A stretch of 64,000 nucleotides of DNA from the NCBI GenBank assembly GCA_028023455.1, contig JAQFVV010000500.1, positions 122,001-186,000 on the forward strand. The letters are read 5' to 3'. Each line of letters opens with the position of its first letter. Position 1 is the stretch's first letter. This document shows, in pieces, positions 36,970-49,779 of the stretch. Under the pieces are notes generated by a model, which ran no database searches, was not told where the DNA came from, and saw only the letters and a list, made by a program, of their open reading frames with translations. The DNA is from Epiperipatus broadwayi (taxonomy: Eukaryota > Onychophora > Udeonychophora > Euonychophora > Peripatidae). A program made the position numbers and the translations under genes.

Positions 36970-38730
36970 AGAAAATAAATGGGGAAGGGATTGATTAGTA
37001 AGCATTATTTATTTAGAATGTTTTCCTTTTAAAATATTACAAATTAACAAAATTACAGTTGTGCGCAAATATGTTATATATTGTTTAGAATATTGATTTA
37101 AGTTTCAATTATATTTCAAATTAACGAGGGTAGCGAAAAGGAAATATTGTTTGTGGCTTCAAGCAATTCTGTGTTTGAATCACAATCGCTAATTACTGCA
37201 AAAATAAAATTTCAAGAAAAAGCCATAGAATGTTTGACCAAAAAGAATAGATACCAGGAATGACGGCACCACCAAAACAATGGAAATGTAAATTTAAAGA
37301 AGTAAAAGTAATTTGGAAAGGAAAACCTATTCAAAGAAAAAGACTTAGATTGAAGATCCGATAAAAAAAAAGAAAAAATTCCTTTGTCTGAGAAATGAAA
37401 ATTAATTAGACAAAAAATTAATTAATGAGAATTTGAGAAAGGAAAAAGAGAGTTTTTTCAGTTAGATTGTGACCGCTGAGTGAGATAGACTCATAAAGAT
37501 ATAGAAAAAAATATTTAACATGACGGGATAAGGACCATACGTAAAGGGCTTCATCACCCGCAGCCGATGCGAACTGACTCTAAACCGCCTGCCACCAAAG
37601 AACCTAGCGAATACTCTGGATGGCTGAACATAAAATGAAATAGAAAAGAATCGTACGTCCTAAAATATGAAGCTATTTGATTTGAAAATTATATTAAACA
37701 AGATTTCACCTACGGTTCCGCCATTACTTATGGACATCTAAATATTGGACTCGGCAGAAAGAAATTATATTGCGCTTTCATAAAACAACTCCAAATACTA
37801 CCAGATCACGGAAATCCACTTGATATGCTTCATTACATTCTGATCCCATACCCCGGGGTTTCGTCAGGTAAAGTGAACTCTGTTTTTATATAACTCAGAA
37901 TTGCTTATAACTACCCTCGAAAATAACAAACTTTCTTAAATTATTTCATAACATAATATTTTTGCTTACAACTGTATAGTAAACATTTTTTCTTATATAT
38001 ATAAATTAATATGTGTTTATTCTAAATTAAATGTTATATTGTTTCATTCATGATTTGGGAACTTATTATATATTTTAAATGGGAGGGATAAGAGTTGATT
38101 TACATAGATAGCGTTTAGATTTTAATAATAAAATTTAGTACAGATTTACCTTTTCCAATCACTTCATTTGCTAAATAAATTCCGATGATTCAAATATGTC
38201 CGAGGTAAGCGGATATGTCCATGAGTGCATTATCAGTTAAGTACAAACCTATATTTTTTTTGTGTGTTATTACCTCCGTTCATCCGATAGGTTTTCCTCC
38301 CCACCCTGGGAGTGAGTTAGCTTGGGTCAGGAACCTCCTTAATCGGGAAATATAATTCTCACTGTAATAGTGAGTTTGGCGCTTGAGGTCATTGATAAAG
38401 TGACGCTCATAAATATATTCTCCTGTAGACATTTTTTTTTATATTTAGATCTTATTCAAGATACAAGGGCTACCGAAAATTTTTATTCATTAATCTTAAA
38501 TCCTATTTACGCAACATTTAAAATTTGTGTCAAGTAAACAATACTTGTATGAAAATTTGTATCAGAATTCTCTTTGGTGGGTAATATTTAAACATTACCT
38601 ACAGGTATTATGGCGACTAGACAGCCATAGAAATTCCATCTAGTCTTCGGTTAGGCTTATTTGTCCATTTCTTGAGATCTATATTATTTGGTTTAAGTTC
38701 ACCAACGTCGGATAAGAAGTGAGAAAAGGG
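36970..38730. other. Unassigned, locally CG-containing stretch
   Basis: Between the two repeat arrays, base use becomes richer in CG. Examples are CACCCGCAGCCGATGCGAAC near 37557 and the 38275-38400 block with GATAGGTTTTCCTCCCCACC. On the plus strand an open frame without ATG (37681-37867, starting FENYIKQDFTYGSAITYG) ends at a good donor, CAG|GTAAAGTG. A 34-codon basic frame lies at 37260-37364. No family was recognised and no acceptor is convincing. Confidence 0.3.
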
Positions 38731-39114
38731 TTGCCCGTTAAAACACATATACACAATTTGCTCAGCTTTATATTAAGATAGCCAGTCTTCATACTTTAAT
38801 AGATAGGCTTCAAACTACTCCAACCCACAACTCTTCAGCCATCCATTTCATTGAAAATCTGATGATGGAACGTTCAAAGCCCACGTTAGTGACAAGGTTG
38901 TCATCCTACCCAAGTTGACTATTTAGTCATTCTGACCCCTCTTGTAGTGGACAATAATCCATTTACATACATATGCTAGGGATGGGCAGACCTTTAACGC
39001 ACTATATTTTAATATGTAAATTAATACACTGTACAGGCTTACACACAGTATGAAGATTGGTTATCTTAATATAAAGCTGAGCACTGATTGTGTATATGTG
39101 TGGAGATAGAAATC

Positions 39115-39165
39115 TGGACCAACTGATGATTGCTGGTTTAGCATGAAATACGCATATTGATGATT
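39115..39165 (+). ncRNA. Degenerate hammerhead, stem I lost
   Basis: CTGATGA (39123-39129), stem II TGCT/AGCA and GAAA (39145-39148) are present. A 2-bp deletion before the post-cleavage strand leaves TGATG where TTGGG is expected, so stem I cannot form. Confidence 0.5.
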
Positions 39166-39639
39166 ATTTATCTTTTCAACATGTGTATGATCAGGTGGGT
39201 CAGCAATATGAGATGGCATGGAGCATTGAGGGTCATGTGAAAGTCTGAGTTTGAATCCCTTATATATTACATTATATATGTGCAGGTGTGTGTAAGCCTG
39301 TACAGCGTACTAAGATATAATGTAATTTACTTATACTGAATATTTCCTATATATGTAATTAGAAGAATTAGAACTCAGGATTTTTCAAACTATTCATTCT
39401 CCACTTCATCTCAAGCAACCAATGCATATGACCACATACATGTGAAAAACATATTGGGGTGACTACAATATCAAATCCAATAAGAGCTTTGAGCATTCCA
39501 TCATTGGTTTTTTAATAAAATGGATGGTTGAATAGTTGGAAGGATGAGTAGATTGAAGCCTGACCAATAAAGTTTGAGGAATTGCTATCTTAATTTAAAT
39601 GGAGCATTGGTAGTATAAATGTGTGGGAGATTATGATCT

Positions 39640-39680
39640 GATCCAACTGATGAGTGCTGGTATGTACATAGGGAATCATA
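39640..39680 (+). ncRNA. Broken hammerhead, 3-prime core deleted
   Basis: TCCAA and CTGATGA (39647-39653) and half of stem II remain. The segment holding the second half of stem II and GAAA is missing. Confidence 0.5.
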
Positions 39681-40084
39681 TATCTTTTTCATATGTATGT
39701 GATGTGTATCAGTTCTGAGATGGAGTGGAGGATGAATAGATTGAAAAATCCTAAGTTCAAATCCCTCTAATTACATATATAATAAATATTCAATATGACT
39801 AAATTACATTATATCTTAGTATAAGTTCAACCCATCTCATTACTATTAATATATACGGATATGTAATGATCCAATAATATGAGGGGTTAGATTGACATAA
39901 TGTCTACATTACAATATCAAACCCAATAAAGGCTTTGAGCATTCTATTGTTGGGTTTTCAATGAAATGAATGGTTGAATAGTTGGAAGAATGAGTAGATT
40001 GAAGTTGTCAATTAAAGTTTGAGAAATTGCTATCTTAATATAAACCGAGCACTGATTGTATATATGTGTGGGAGATTATGATCT

Positions 40085-40135
40085 GGTCCAACTAATGAGA
40101 GCTGTTTCTGCATAAAATACATATATTAGGGATCA
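40085..40135 (+). ncRNA. Broken hammerhead, core mutated
   Basis: The box reads CTAATGA instead of CTGATGA (40092-40098) and GAAA reads AAAA. Both changes remove invariant nucleotides. Flanking stem I and III strands are recognisable. Confidence 0.5.
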
Positions 40136-40342
40136 TGTATCTTTTTCAGATGTATATGGTCATGTGTATCAGTTGCTTGTAATGTGAAGAATAAATAGAT
40201 TGAAAAATCCTGAGTTCAAACCCTTTTAATTAAAAGTATATATATATTTATATATTTATGTATGTAACTCATTGAAAACTTCAATTACTTCTTGTTCACA
40301 TACAATCTGAGTTATTTTTTATTTACATACATATATACATAT

Positions 40343-41400
40343 TGTAACAGTCAGGCTAATCTGACAACATGAAATCACCACTAGGGTGACTTGAACCACC
40401 ACAACTCATTCCAAGTCACATACTACTTCATTTTATTTAGACTCGGTGATCAGTGAAAAAGACTCTTAAAATTAGATTACAAATATATGACTTCCCTGTG
40501 GCAAACAAGACACCGAATGGAATAGATATATACGATACAAACACTTTATTAGTAATAAAATTACAAACAAAAGAAATAACTACCACTTAATTGGTTGCTA
40601 GACTTACAAGAGATAATAGCACTTACATTAATTAGTGATTATATGTGTCAAGAATTTCAAAGTATAACATATATATATAAGGGACTGCATGACATTTAAT
40701 TCGTGATGACATATATACAAATAATTTCAATATACAAATATATATTTTGGATGGTAGATTTGATGATCTCTAGGGCAGATCTCCCTTAAGCAGGTACGTG
40801 ATTCTAAGTAAAACAGCTTTAAATGAGCGAGTTAATTCTCTAATAAATATGAGTAAAATAGATAAATTGCTAATTCTCATGATCATGACCCACCAATGCC
40901 TAAATACAAGGCTTGAACATGCACAAAGAAGGAAGGCAGTACTGGGTTGCTACAGTAATAAATAAATCCAGTGTGACATGGTAGACTGGAATATGCTCGC
41001 CTCTCGGAGGCCATATACAATTAGATCACAGTAGGAAGGAATGAGCATCTTCCCAGGAACATTAATAAATTTCACCAACAGGCAGGAATGATACATTGCC
41101 CAATTGGTGATACAAATGAAAATCCGATGGATCTGAAATAGAAATGAATATTTCCGCCTTTGCGTGAATCATATTCAAAAAAGGGACCCAGCTATTCTAT
41201 ATTCTGAAGCAGAGATATATGCCTGCCGAATTTGGACAACCCAGCAATGTTAAATTTATATAAGAAATATTATTTGGCCTTAAATTTAAATCTATATAGA
41301 AATAAAATGTGAACGGTCACGTCATAAGATTATAATATACAAATATCTATTATATAAGGCTAAATCAAAGCCTATGCAGTTATTATATATTAAAAAAAAT
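40343..41400. other. Unassigned repeat-like block, possible LTR remnant
   Basis: Slightly richer in G+C than its surroundings. It starts TGTAACAGTCAGGCTAATCT and contains CTCGCCTCTCGGAGGCC near 41003. No coding frame. The TG start suggests an LTR, but I could not find a matching CA end, partner LTR or target duplication. Confidence 0.25.
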
Positions 41401-41485
41401 TTCATAAAAAGATATTTAATTAGAGATCCACCCCATAGGTCTTGCACATATAATGAATTACCGATACGACAGCCTACAATGATAA

Positions 41486-42724
41486 TACACCTTTACCCCG
41501 CTTAGTGATTGGCTACTTAGCGATATTTCACAATAGCGATCAACATCAATTTGTACCCACTACTTCGATAACAATCGAAAAAAAATTTTTAAAAAAAATT
41601 TTTTGGCAGCCATCTTGAATTCGGGTCACTGATGACATCAGAGAATAAGTATTTTAAATACATTTTACCCAAAAGCAAAAGTACATTACTGTAATACGTA
41701 TACAGGTAATGACTTTGCTGTAATTGTATAGCACATACAATGTTTTATTCATAAAGCACAATATTAGTGCTGCATTCAGTATTTTGATTATAAAACGTAT
41801 AAACTTAAAATATATATAATTACTGAATCTATAATACTGTATACATATAAGTGTTGAATGTCTTTAGAAAAATTAAACCCTATTTAAATATAATTTACAG
41901 CACTTGGATTATTTAAATAAAATTTAATTTTTCTAGACATTCAACACTTATATTAGATGAAAACAGTACAACTAAAATACCATCATCACAAACTTTCAGG
42001 AAAACACTAAATACTAATGTTAAATTTGTGTGTGTGTTCCTTCATTACATACGCCCAAGTAGTTTCAAATCAAAAGAAAAACAACATTTTAAAAAGAGAA
42101 TGTTGAATTAGAAAAACAGATTGTATTTAAAATAAGTGTCAATGAATAATTTTTCTACACGAGCGGGGGACAGGGAGGCACTATTACATTAGTAAAAATA
42201 TACAGTAAGAAAAATAAACTTAGCGTATGTTTTAGAAATTAGAAGTTAGATTTTTTTTCTTTTAAAATAAGTTGATTTTTTTTTTCTAAAGTTGACTGAT
42301 TTACAATAGCATTAAGCCTTTTGTTACTCTGTAGTACAGTAATAAGTCTTTATATTCAATTAAATAATTTATAATTAAACATTGCAATTCAGTATGTATT
42401 TTTTTTTTCATTACGATGAAAACCTTCTGCGGAAGAATATAAAAACTCTTAAATTCAAATTTAGTTTCACTTTCTCTTTCTTTTTGCTATACTGTACTTT
42501 TTAAATAATGAAAATATGCATTTTTTTTCCTGGTGATCATTGCCATCAAAAAATCAAGAAAATCTTTGAGCTTGGAAACCAATGTGGATATTTTACGTCG
42601 ACTGGAACCGACCAATTTTTTCCCCATAGACCCCCATTATAAATACGTATTCTGTATACGATATTCTTGCTTAACGATGAGTTTTGGAGGACCAATTGCC
42701 ATCGCTAAGCGGGGAAAAGGTGTA
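41486..42724 (+). mobile_element. Tigger/pogo-like DNA transposon, internally deleted
   Basis: Terminal inverted repeats CACCTTTACCCCGCTTAGTG (41488) and its mirror ending at 42722 (CACCTTTTCCCCGCTTAGCG on the minus strand) are bounded by TA on both sides. Just inside the right end, 42545-42605 encodes KKSRKSLSLETNVDILRRLE, like the start of the CENP-B/Psq-type DNA-binding domain of Tigger transposases. The frame then runs straight into the right terminal repeat, so the rest of the transposase is deleted. A nested palindromic element sits at 41840-41965. Confidence 0.75.
41840..42000. repeat. Palindromic element nested in the Tigger-like element
   Basis: AAGTGTTGAATGTCTTTAGA at 41848 mirrors TCTAGACATTCAACACTTAT at 41932. 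The right side continues into TAGATGAAAACAGTACAAC and ACCATCATCACAAACTTTCA. The arms are the same family as 61487-61850. Confidence 0.65.
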
Positions 42725-44090
42725 TATTAAATTGAATTAAAAGTTTTAGAGAATAAACTATCATATCGTTCAGTATACATATATATTTGTCAAAAGAAAA
42801 GAAAAAAAGTTTTAACTTCGAACATTAAATTTTATTTTAAAACTGCAGGTTGTTTATAAATCACCTGTATGCAGCATATATATATATATTTGTCCCTTCT
42901 AACAAAAAACTAAAGTTTGTTTTAAACATCTTAACACTTGATCTTAATTTTTAAATTTGAAATATAAACCATTGTAATTGTGTTAATGGCTAAATGATAT
43001 TTTTGAAAGAACTGACTTTAAATACTATATAACTAATTCTACTCTTTTTAAATTTGATATAAATTTAAAATACATCATACAGTATTATCAAGTATTGTTA
43101 GAATATGAAATATTTGGTCATGTTTTCAAATCTAAAACAAGAGAGATAGTTAGCACTGAACATAATGATAGAAATGTAAAATTAAAGTCATGATTGATTA
43201 TTTAACATAAACTCAATAATGAACAAAACATCTAATAATGTTCAGTTGAATGCATTTTCGAACATTCACACTGAAAAGTATAATTTCACACTTCAGTTTT
43301 ATTTTGAATATAACAGTTGCCTTTTAATGAGAGTGCTCAGCACTGGAAATGCATTAAAGATATTTATTTTCATATTTACTTCATCTATGAAGCAATATTA
43401 GTGTTACCTTAAATTTATACACATGTTTACAAATACAAGGTATATCTCATTTTTTTATAAACATATTTATTGCACTCTTTATAATCAATTTGACTTATTA
43501 CCAAATTACTATTGAAAAAAATTGACAAAGAGAGGTCCAGACAAAAATATATATATAATAAACATAAAAAACAATCTTTTTGGGGGCTCTTTTTAAAATC
43601 ATTTTTATTATTTATGTTTCTATGATAACTAAGCACTATCAGATAGTTCATCTTAAAAAACAATGTATATTTAAAGTCCAATATTAAAAAATTTAAATAT
43701 CACATTTATTTATTAGTTTACAAAAAGTAAATGATAAAAGTTCAAAGTATTATTCCTTATTAAAAAAAATAATGAAACATATTTCTAAGATACATTACAG
43801 CCAAATATAACTATAGGTAATTAATAAATATTTCATGAATGGTAGTTCATAGCCATATTATTAAAAGATAAGTAGCCATCTTTGTGTATCAATCTAGGTT
43901 TTGCAACAGCTGCAATTATAAGCTATAACAAATAACAAAATGAAATCTTTAAACTGCTGTCAAACTTTTGACAAATTTTCTATGAATTATCTCACAATTA
44001 TATTTGAAGATAGATAAATATAGATAAACCAAAAGCTTTCAAGAAATAATTTAATATTTATTTTACAATAAAAATACAATTAATTCTTAC
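42725..44090. other. MMS22L intron with half of a fold-back MITE
   Basis: AT-rich. Positions 43290-43425 match one arm of the fold-back element at 49780-50010, with TTTTGAATATAACAGTTG and AAGCAATATTAGTGTTACC. The open frames at 43219-43401 and 43427-43681 are artefacts of this repeat and of AT-rich sequence. Confidence 0.5.
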
Positions 44091-44181
44091 CTATATTGTT
44101 TCTGTATACAAGTACAATGTTTAGAGCACACCATAAAATATCTAGATAGACATGGCAAAAATAAAATGCAGCAGAGGGAGT
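44091..44181 (-). CDS. MMS22L: MMS22L exon (fifth in window)
   Basis: This 91-nt exon has acceptor TTTTTTATGTAG and donor ATAG|GTAAGAATT. It encodes 30 codons plus one base. CHVYLDILWCALNIVL parallels human LHLHLDIHWLVLEILY, with the LDI.W core retained. It begins in phase 0 directly after the SQQ of the previous exon. It ends with G, completed by GT of the exon at 35971-36062 to give Gly. The intervening intron of 8.0 kb holds the Tigger-like element and the hammerhead-bearing arrays. Confidence 0.92.
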
Positions 44182-45224
44182 CTACATAAAAAAAGCATAC
44201 ATAAAAATTTTTAAAAAAAATTATTACTGTTAAAACTATTTAAATGTAAATAAATTATTCTGTTATAGTAAAGTCAGACAGCGGAAGCTATTTATAGTTT
44301 GTTATTTCTCATCATCCCTTTGAACTTGTTATAATTATTATGTTTATTATAATATTTTATGAGTTAGTTTATAGCAAATAAAATACTGAAGTTACTAATG
44401 GATAAGATAATTGATGGGCTGTGTATTAAAAACTTTAATGCTAATTTATACTTAGCAAACAAATTTTTCTATTGTAAAAATAATAAAATATTTTTATTTT
44501 GGGTTGAAAAACAAAAGACATTATAGTGTATTCAGATGGTTTAAAAAATTGCAACACAAGTTCAGGATTTTTTTCCAATCCAAATAGTTGCTTTAGTAAA
44601 TCATTCAATAAATATATAACAACATTTATCTGAAAAGTAAAAACAATGTTGATATTATAAGGTCTATCTGGTTATTAAAAAAAAAGAAAAAGCATTCAAC
44701 TACAAATTCCAAATTCATAAAGAGGCGTTTAACACGGCTACCTAAAAAGAAACTGAGCATGGTAAATTTTTAATACTCAATTTCCATATGTTTTGTCATT
44801 ACTTCTGTTATTACTATGTCGTTATTCATATGGTAAAGAAATATGAATGGCTGCTCACCACCACACATCAGTTAGCATTATAAGTTTACTGTGTTTTTAT
44901 CTAAGTTTAAGAGCAAAAAAAATACTAAAATTTTCTTTTTAGTTACCTAATAGATTTTAACTGAAATATTGAGTTGAGATTTCTTGAAGGCAGGTTAAAT
45001 GTGTGCATGAATGATCTTTTTAAAGAAATTTATGATCATGAAAGATATAGCCCTTATTCTCAACAGGCTATAAAGTCATCAATGTTGGCAGTTAAAGACA
45101 AAGAGGGCTAAAAAAACTGATTGGAATCCAAAATGCCATTCAATAATGACTTTTTGTTTAGGTACCTATAACTACAGATCGATTTCAAATGAAGAAAGAT
45201 TGTATGAACTAGAAAAACTATCTA

Positions 45225-45330
45225 AGCAATAAACATCACATGACCACCACCTCTTATGCTTGTGTATAACTGTATATTGTATGTGTATTGTGTGGCAATA
45301 CGTAAAGTGAGTTTTGCCTTTTTAAAACTA
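45225..45330. mobile_element. Short copy of the 19.56-kb retrozyme-like family
   Basis: AATAAACATCACATGACCAC followed by CTTATGCTTGTGTATAACTG and, after a shortened middle, GTGAGTTTTGCCTTTTTAAAA. The hammerhead segment is absent. Confidence 0.55.
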
Positions 45331-47640
45331 TCTAATATTAAACAGGACATGGTTGGACTTTGTGAAATTAGAAAAAAAGGTATGCAAATGGAATGGGATT
45401 TATTACAAATAGCGGTGGAACAACACTGTGGCGATTAATAATATATTAGACAGAGTGGCTAGATTAATTATACAATTTAATGGAAGATAACATATCTCAA
45501 CTAGTTCTCATTTGATGAAGAATTAAGAGGATTTATTTACATAAATTAAATGTATAAAATGATTTTGAACTTTAAAAATCTCTTAGGAAACTATGGAAGG
45601 TTCAAGGAGTTGTGGAGTTTGTTAAAAAAAACCTCTATATTGCAAATTATTTCATTAAAAAAAATGCTATATAGAAATGAAAACAAAGCATATAAATGAA
45701 GATACAGCAAAATTGAATTATATGCTTCAAGAATATGATATTTTTAATAGATTAATCAGTATTAATACAAACCTATAAAGAAAATCTATTAAGAAAGAGA
45801 GTATTAACAATTGATATTCCTAACCTTCAGGAAATATAACCAATGAATTTAAATTAGTACTTGCTAATCCTTTTTAAATATTAATAAAGATTCAGGGGGG
45901 GGATTCAGACTTGATTGAAATCAATAAGAATATAACTGATACTCTACTATGTAGCTGCAATTAAAAAAAGCTGGAATCTACCAATAAATTTTCAATTTAA
46001 GACAAGACAATATATGAAGAAAAAAGGAATATGAAAATATTTTTCAAAAATCTCACTAAAAAAAATTGAATATCTGGAGTTCTATAAAATGATACAAAAA
46101 AGAGTTAATAATGATATAAGAAAATATAACAGTGAGTTAGCAAGGAAAGCTACAGAAGAAAATAAAGGTCTCAAAAATATAAAATAACATATTGATATTA
46201 AAAGGAAAGTTGTCTCAACAATAAAAAGAAAAGATAGAACTATAACTTTAAAAAAAAGGGATATCAACATGAAATATGTAAAATTTCAACAAAGAAAACA
46301 AAAAACAACAACAAAGTAATACTTACAATTACAACATTATCTGAAATGCTAAGCATTTTAAATGAAGAGATGAAACATGCAATGAAATCTATAATAGAAA
46401 AAACTCCAAGTAATAATAAAATTATCATTAACATATTAAAAAAAGTGTGGAGAAAGAAAAAAATTAATAGCAAAACTATCAAATATGTAACAGATATTTG
46501 GTATAATGTTGATATTCAAGGAAAGTGATAAAAAAGATAACAGAAATTACAAGCGTATCTGTCATATATTAATTTAATTCAAGATTTTTACTAAAATAAG
46601 TATAACTCATCTGTAGCAGAATTTGAATTTAAAACCAAAAGAAAACATGGATTTAAAAATAGTTTTAGCACAGTAAATCACATCCAAGAATTTAGAAAAG
46701 TTACAGAAAAGATTAATGAATATGAGTTACCATTATGCTATGGCTTAATAGATTATGAAAAGGCACTTGATAGAATAAGCATTTCTAGAGTGATTAAAAC
46801 TTAGGACTATCAAATTGTAGACAATATTTATAAAAATGCAACAGTAGTGATTAAATTAAGATAAACATTTATGACAGTGTGTGATAGAATGATTCCATAT
46901 CTCCAAAAATTTTACAGTTTTAAAAGAAGTATTTTGTGGGATAAAATGGAAAGCTAAGAAAGAAAAAAATATATGCAGAAATTTTAAAATCATTTAGATT
47001 TTTCAGATGATTATTTTTTTGCAAATAATGCTTCAGAGCTTCATGAAAAGTTACAGAGTTAATAAAGTAAAAAAAGTAGTACTAAAGGTAAATACTAAAA
47101 AGACAAAAGCAATATTCAATTAATTTTCTCTCTCTGATGATGATAAAAGATTAATAATCATTAATTAAAAGAAGTTAGCAACTATAAATATCTAATTTAG
47201 ATTAATACAGATAAAACATAATGAATGAAATTAATTATAGAATTAAGCTTTAGACAAGGTGCTTTTGGTAGAAATAATTATGTATTAAAAGGAAGGTTTT
47301 AAATATATGTCTTTATCTATTCTTACTTAAGAATCTGAAACTTAAGAGACCTTCTTAATAAAATATAAAGAAAATGAAAGTGAAATACATAGTTGAAAAA
47401 ACATATACATTTCGCAGTCATTGAGAAAATTAAGAGATTGAAATGAAGCTGGGTTGAACATATTGCTAGAAGAGATGATAATAAATAGACAGTTGAAATT
47501 TTAAACTGAATCCCAAGAGATTGTAAAAGACACAAAAAGAGATCATATGTGATATTGATGAATAAAATAAGGAAGTTCACTGGAGTTATATGGATAACAT
47601 TTAACAAAAGAAGAGCAATATAAAGATTTCCGATCATTCA
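45330..47640 (+). mobile_element. RTE-like LINE, longest copy, inactive
   Basis: Order of fragments: endonuclease start MVGLCEIRKKG (45349-45380); a linker with EENKGLKNIK (about 46155); EEMKHAMKSIIEKTPSNNKI (46366-46430), the family EEVxHALKKMKNGKAPGxDGI region; RT core with STVNHIQEFRKVTEKINEYE and CYGLIDYEKALDRI (46670-46780); DSISPKFF (about 46890); FANNASELHEKL (about 47020-47050); and AFGRNNYVLKGRF (about 47260-47300). It closes with RIKRLKWSW and DNKWTVEILNWIPRDCKRHK (about 47430-47535). Stops, shifts and a missing RT ADD motif make it dead. It is antisense to MMS22L. Confidence 0.8.
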
Positions 47641-47800
47641 ATAAAGCAGAGATATATGTTAGGAATACCAAAAGGAAAGTGAAACATGTAGGTGAGACAA
47701 CAAAAGTTATCACTGACATCATTAAACGGATTAAGACACTGAAATAAAGATCAGCTGGGCATATTGCTAGAAAAGTTTCTATACAAAATGATGCTATATA
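47640..47800 (+). mobile_element. Second RTE-like LINE 3-prime fragment
   Basis: Immediately downstream, the motif order restarts: AERYMLGI, then VITDIIKRIKTLK, then QLGILLEK (frames mixed), matching family MLGIxxxDRxxNxW...VIxxIxxLKWxWAGHIxR. It is a separate, shorter copy of the same region. Confidence 0.55.
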
Positions 47801-48235
47801 ATCCTTTCAAGAAATCCAAATATTTTCCATTCCTATTGCATTACTTCTAAAAAAAATTTACAATATACAAATAAATCATGCTTCTTTATAATGCACTTTT
47901 CATAATGCTTTATTTAAAATATAAGTTTCAACTAACTGTCTTCTTTCAGATCTAAAAACAATTCTAATAACTTAATCTAAAGTATATGGATATTTGTGAT
48001 TTGATAAAGTTGAAATAAGGGTTGCATTAATAAAACCAAAAAACTTGACAATATATATCCACAAACAATTAACATTATCTATAAAAATCCCAACACTTAA
48101 ATTATAAAGATATTCTACAAATTGTCCTATAAAAAAAAAAAACTGGAAGAAATTTTTTAAATAATTACAATATAATCAAAGCTCTAAATATATGTCATAT
48201 ATATTAATTTATTTGTTAATTTAACATAATGTAGT

Positions 48236-48485
48236 GACCTGTGCGGTTTAAAGCAGTGAAAGATTAAGGAATTTTGGAGCTTAAGTTCCATGGATTAGTG
48301 GCCCAGTTTTATCACTTCCAGTAATTTAACTTTTCATGAATTCCGAGTAACAAACTATTTGCTTATTTTGCCTTATGTGATATAGCTCAGTGCCAAGTGA
48401 AATTTGAGAATATGGACCATGGTCCAAATCTACTACTTCCAGTGCTTTGAACTTTGTGAACTGTTAAGCAATAAATTATTCAATT
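48236..48485 (+). repeat. Two tandem tRNA-type SINE-like copies
   Basis: GGAGCTTAAGTTCCATGGAT with CACTTCCAGTAATTTAAC is followed by a second copy with GATATAGCTCAGTGCCAAG and CTACTTCCAGTGCTTTGAAC. Related copies are at 53035-53140 (minus) and 55545-55660 (plus). The A-box-like TGCAGTGGTAAAG phrase in those copies suggests a tRNA-derived SINE. Confidence 0.6.
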
Positions 48486-48589
48486 ATTTTTTTAAAAAAT
48501 TGCTATACATGTTATGTAATTTTTCTAATATTTTTTTTTTTAAATTATTAAAAAAAGAAGATATATATATTTTCTTAATGCGCTAAATT

Positions 48590-49775
48590 TCAATATTCAA
48601 TCAAATTAATAATGGTTAAAATTTTAATATGGTATTTGAAATAAAACTCCTTTACTCTAATAATAACATAAAGAATAATGACTGTAGCATAGTTATTAGT
48701 AAAATCTTTCAAATATGCACATTTCAAATTTACAAATGGTCAGCCGAGTAAAAAAAATCTCCAAATATTCTTTCTAGAGTTCATTTCTTCATCATGTAAT
48801 AGGTTAGTCTAATTATTCTTCTACTGCAGTAATGAATGTTATTGGACAAAGTATACTTATCAGTAAAATCTCTCAAATGCTGTCACTTTCTTGATCTCCT
48901 AGTACTCTTTCAATTTTCTCCAATTACTTTAGCCTCTAAAAGCTTTCTCCATCATTCTAAATATCTATTGTCTATTCATGAGATTTTTATCATCTATTAC
49001 AATTCAAAAGATGAGTTTTACTTTTTAACCGTCTTCAGGATCTGCATCTCATATGCATATGTGTGACCACAGTCTATATAAAATTCATGATGAACTATAT
49101 GTTTATTTTTTTATCATGTGCTTCATTTATAATAGTCTGAAGGCCACAAATTTACCATATTTTCCTACTATTGCAATTATATAACAACAACAAAGTGAAT
49201 TATGCTGTGAATTCCATCATTCACCTTTACAATAAATCTTTACAATTTCATAAATTCTTTTATGGCTTCCTTATATAAATTATGATTATCAGGAATGGGA
49301 GATATAGCAATAAATAATTATACTTCTGTAGTTAATTTTTAGATTATAATGTCTTCAAAAAAGATTCAATTTTTAAGCATTTTAAAATAAGCTACTCTAA
49401 TTAATATTATCAAGTTGTTGATTTATTTTCTACAAGTACATGAAAAAAATAAAAAAAGGTGTTTTGAGTTATGGCCCTTTTCTATTCAAATTCCAATTAT
49501 TGTATCTCAAAGTCTCTATATTTTTCCTGAAAACAGACTTACTTTCAGCTAGTTTTTTTTTTTTAATTTTATATTCATTTGGTGATGAATGATTCTTAAC
49601 TTCAGGATTTTTTTAAATTATATTATAGAAGGGTTAATAACTTAAATTTATCCATAATATAAAAGAACATTTTTCAATGAAATGCAGAGTCAATGAGATT
49701 ACTAACTAAATATTTTTTTTCATTCGTCATAAGTCTAAAAATAGATAGGTACTATACTTTTACTATTACTTTAAT
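48590..49775. other. AT-rich intron, nothing identified
   Basis: The open frame 48836-49066 has no motif, splice or family support. Confidence 0.4.
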
Positions 49776-49779
49776 CAAA

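Larger units (their letters stand above)
38740..40240. mobile_element. Array of family 2 repeats in both orientations
   Basis: Pieces in order: 38740-39010 minus, partial; 39030-39310 plus; 39320-39450 minus, partial; 39450-39810 plus; 39815-40240 plus. Adjacent plus copies repeat the hammerhead region at about 440-bp spacing (39647 and 40092). Each plus copy ends in a GAGTTCAAACCC-like B-box. The mixture of head-to-tail and inverted pieces points to repeated insertion or template switching. Confidence 0.7.

Noticed and set aside
42533-42730. Intact small gene of 65 codons
   Set aside because: Its first third is a Tigger-type DNA-binding start and the rest is the translated terminal inverted repeat of the same deleted transposon.
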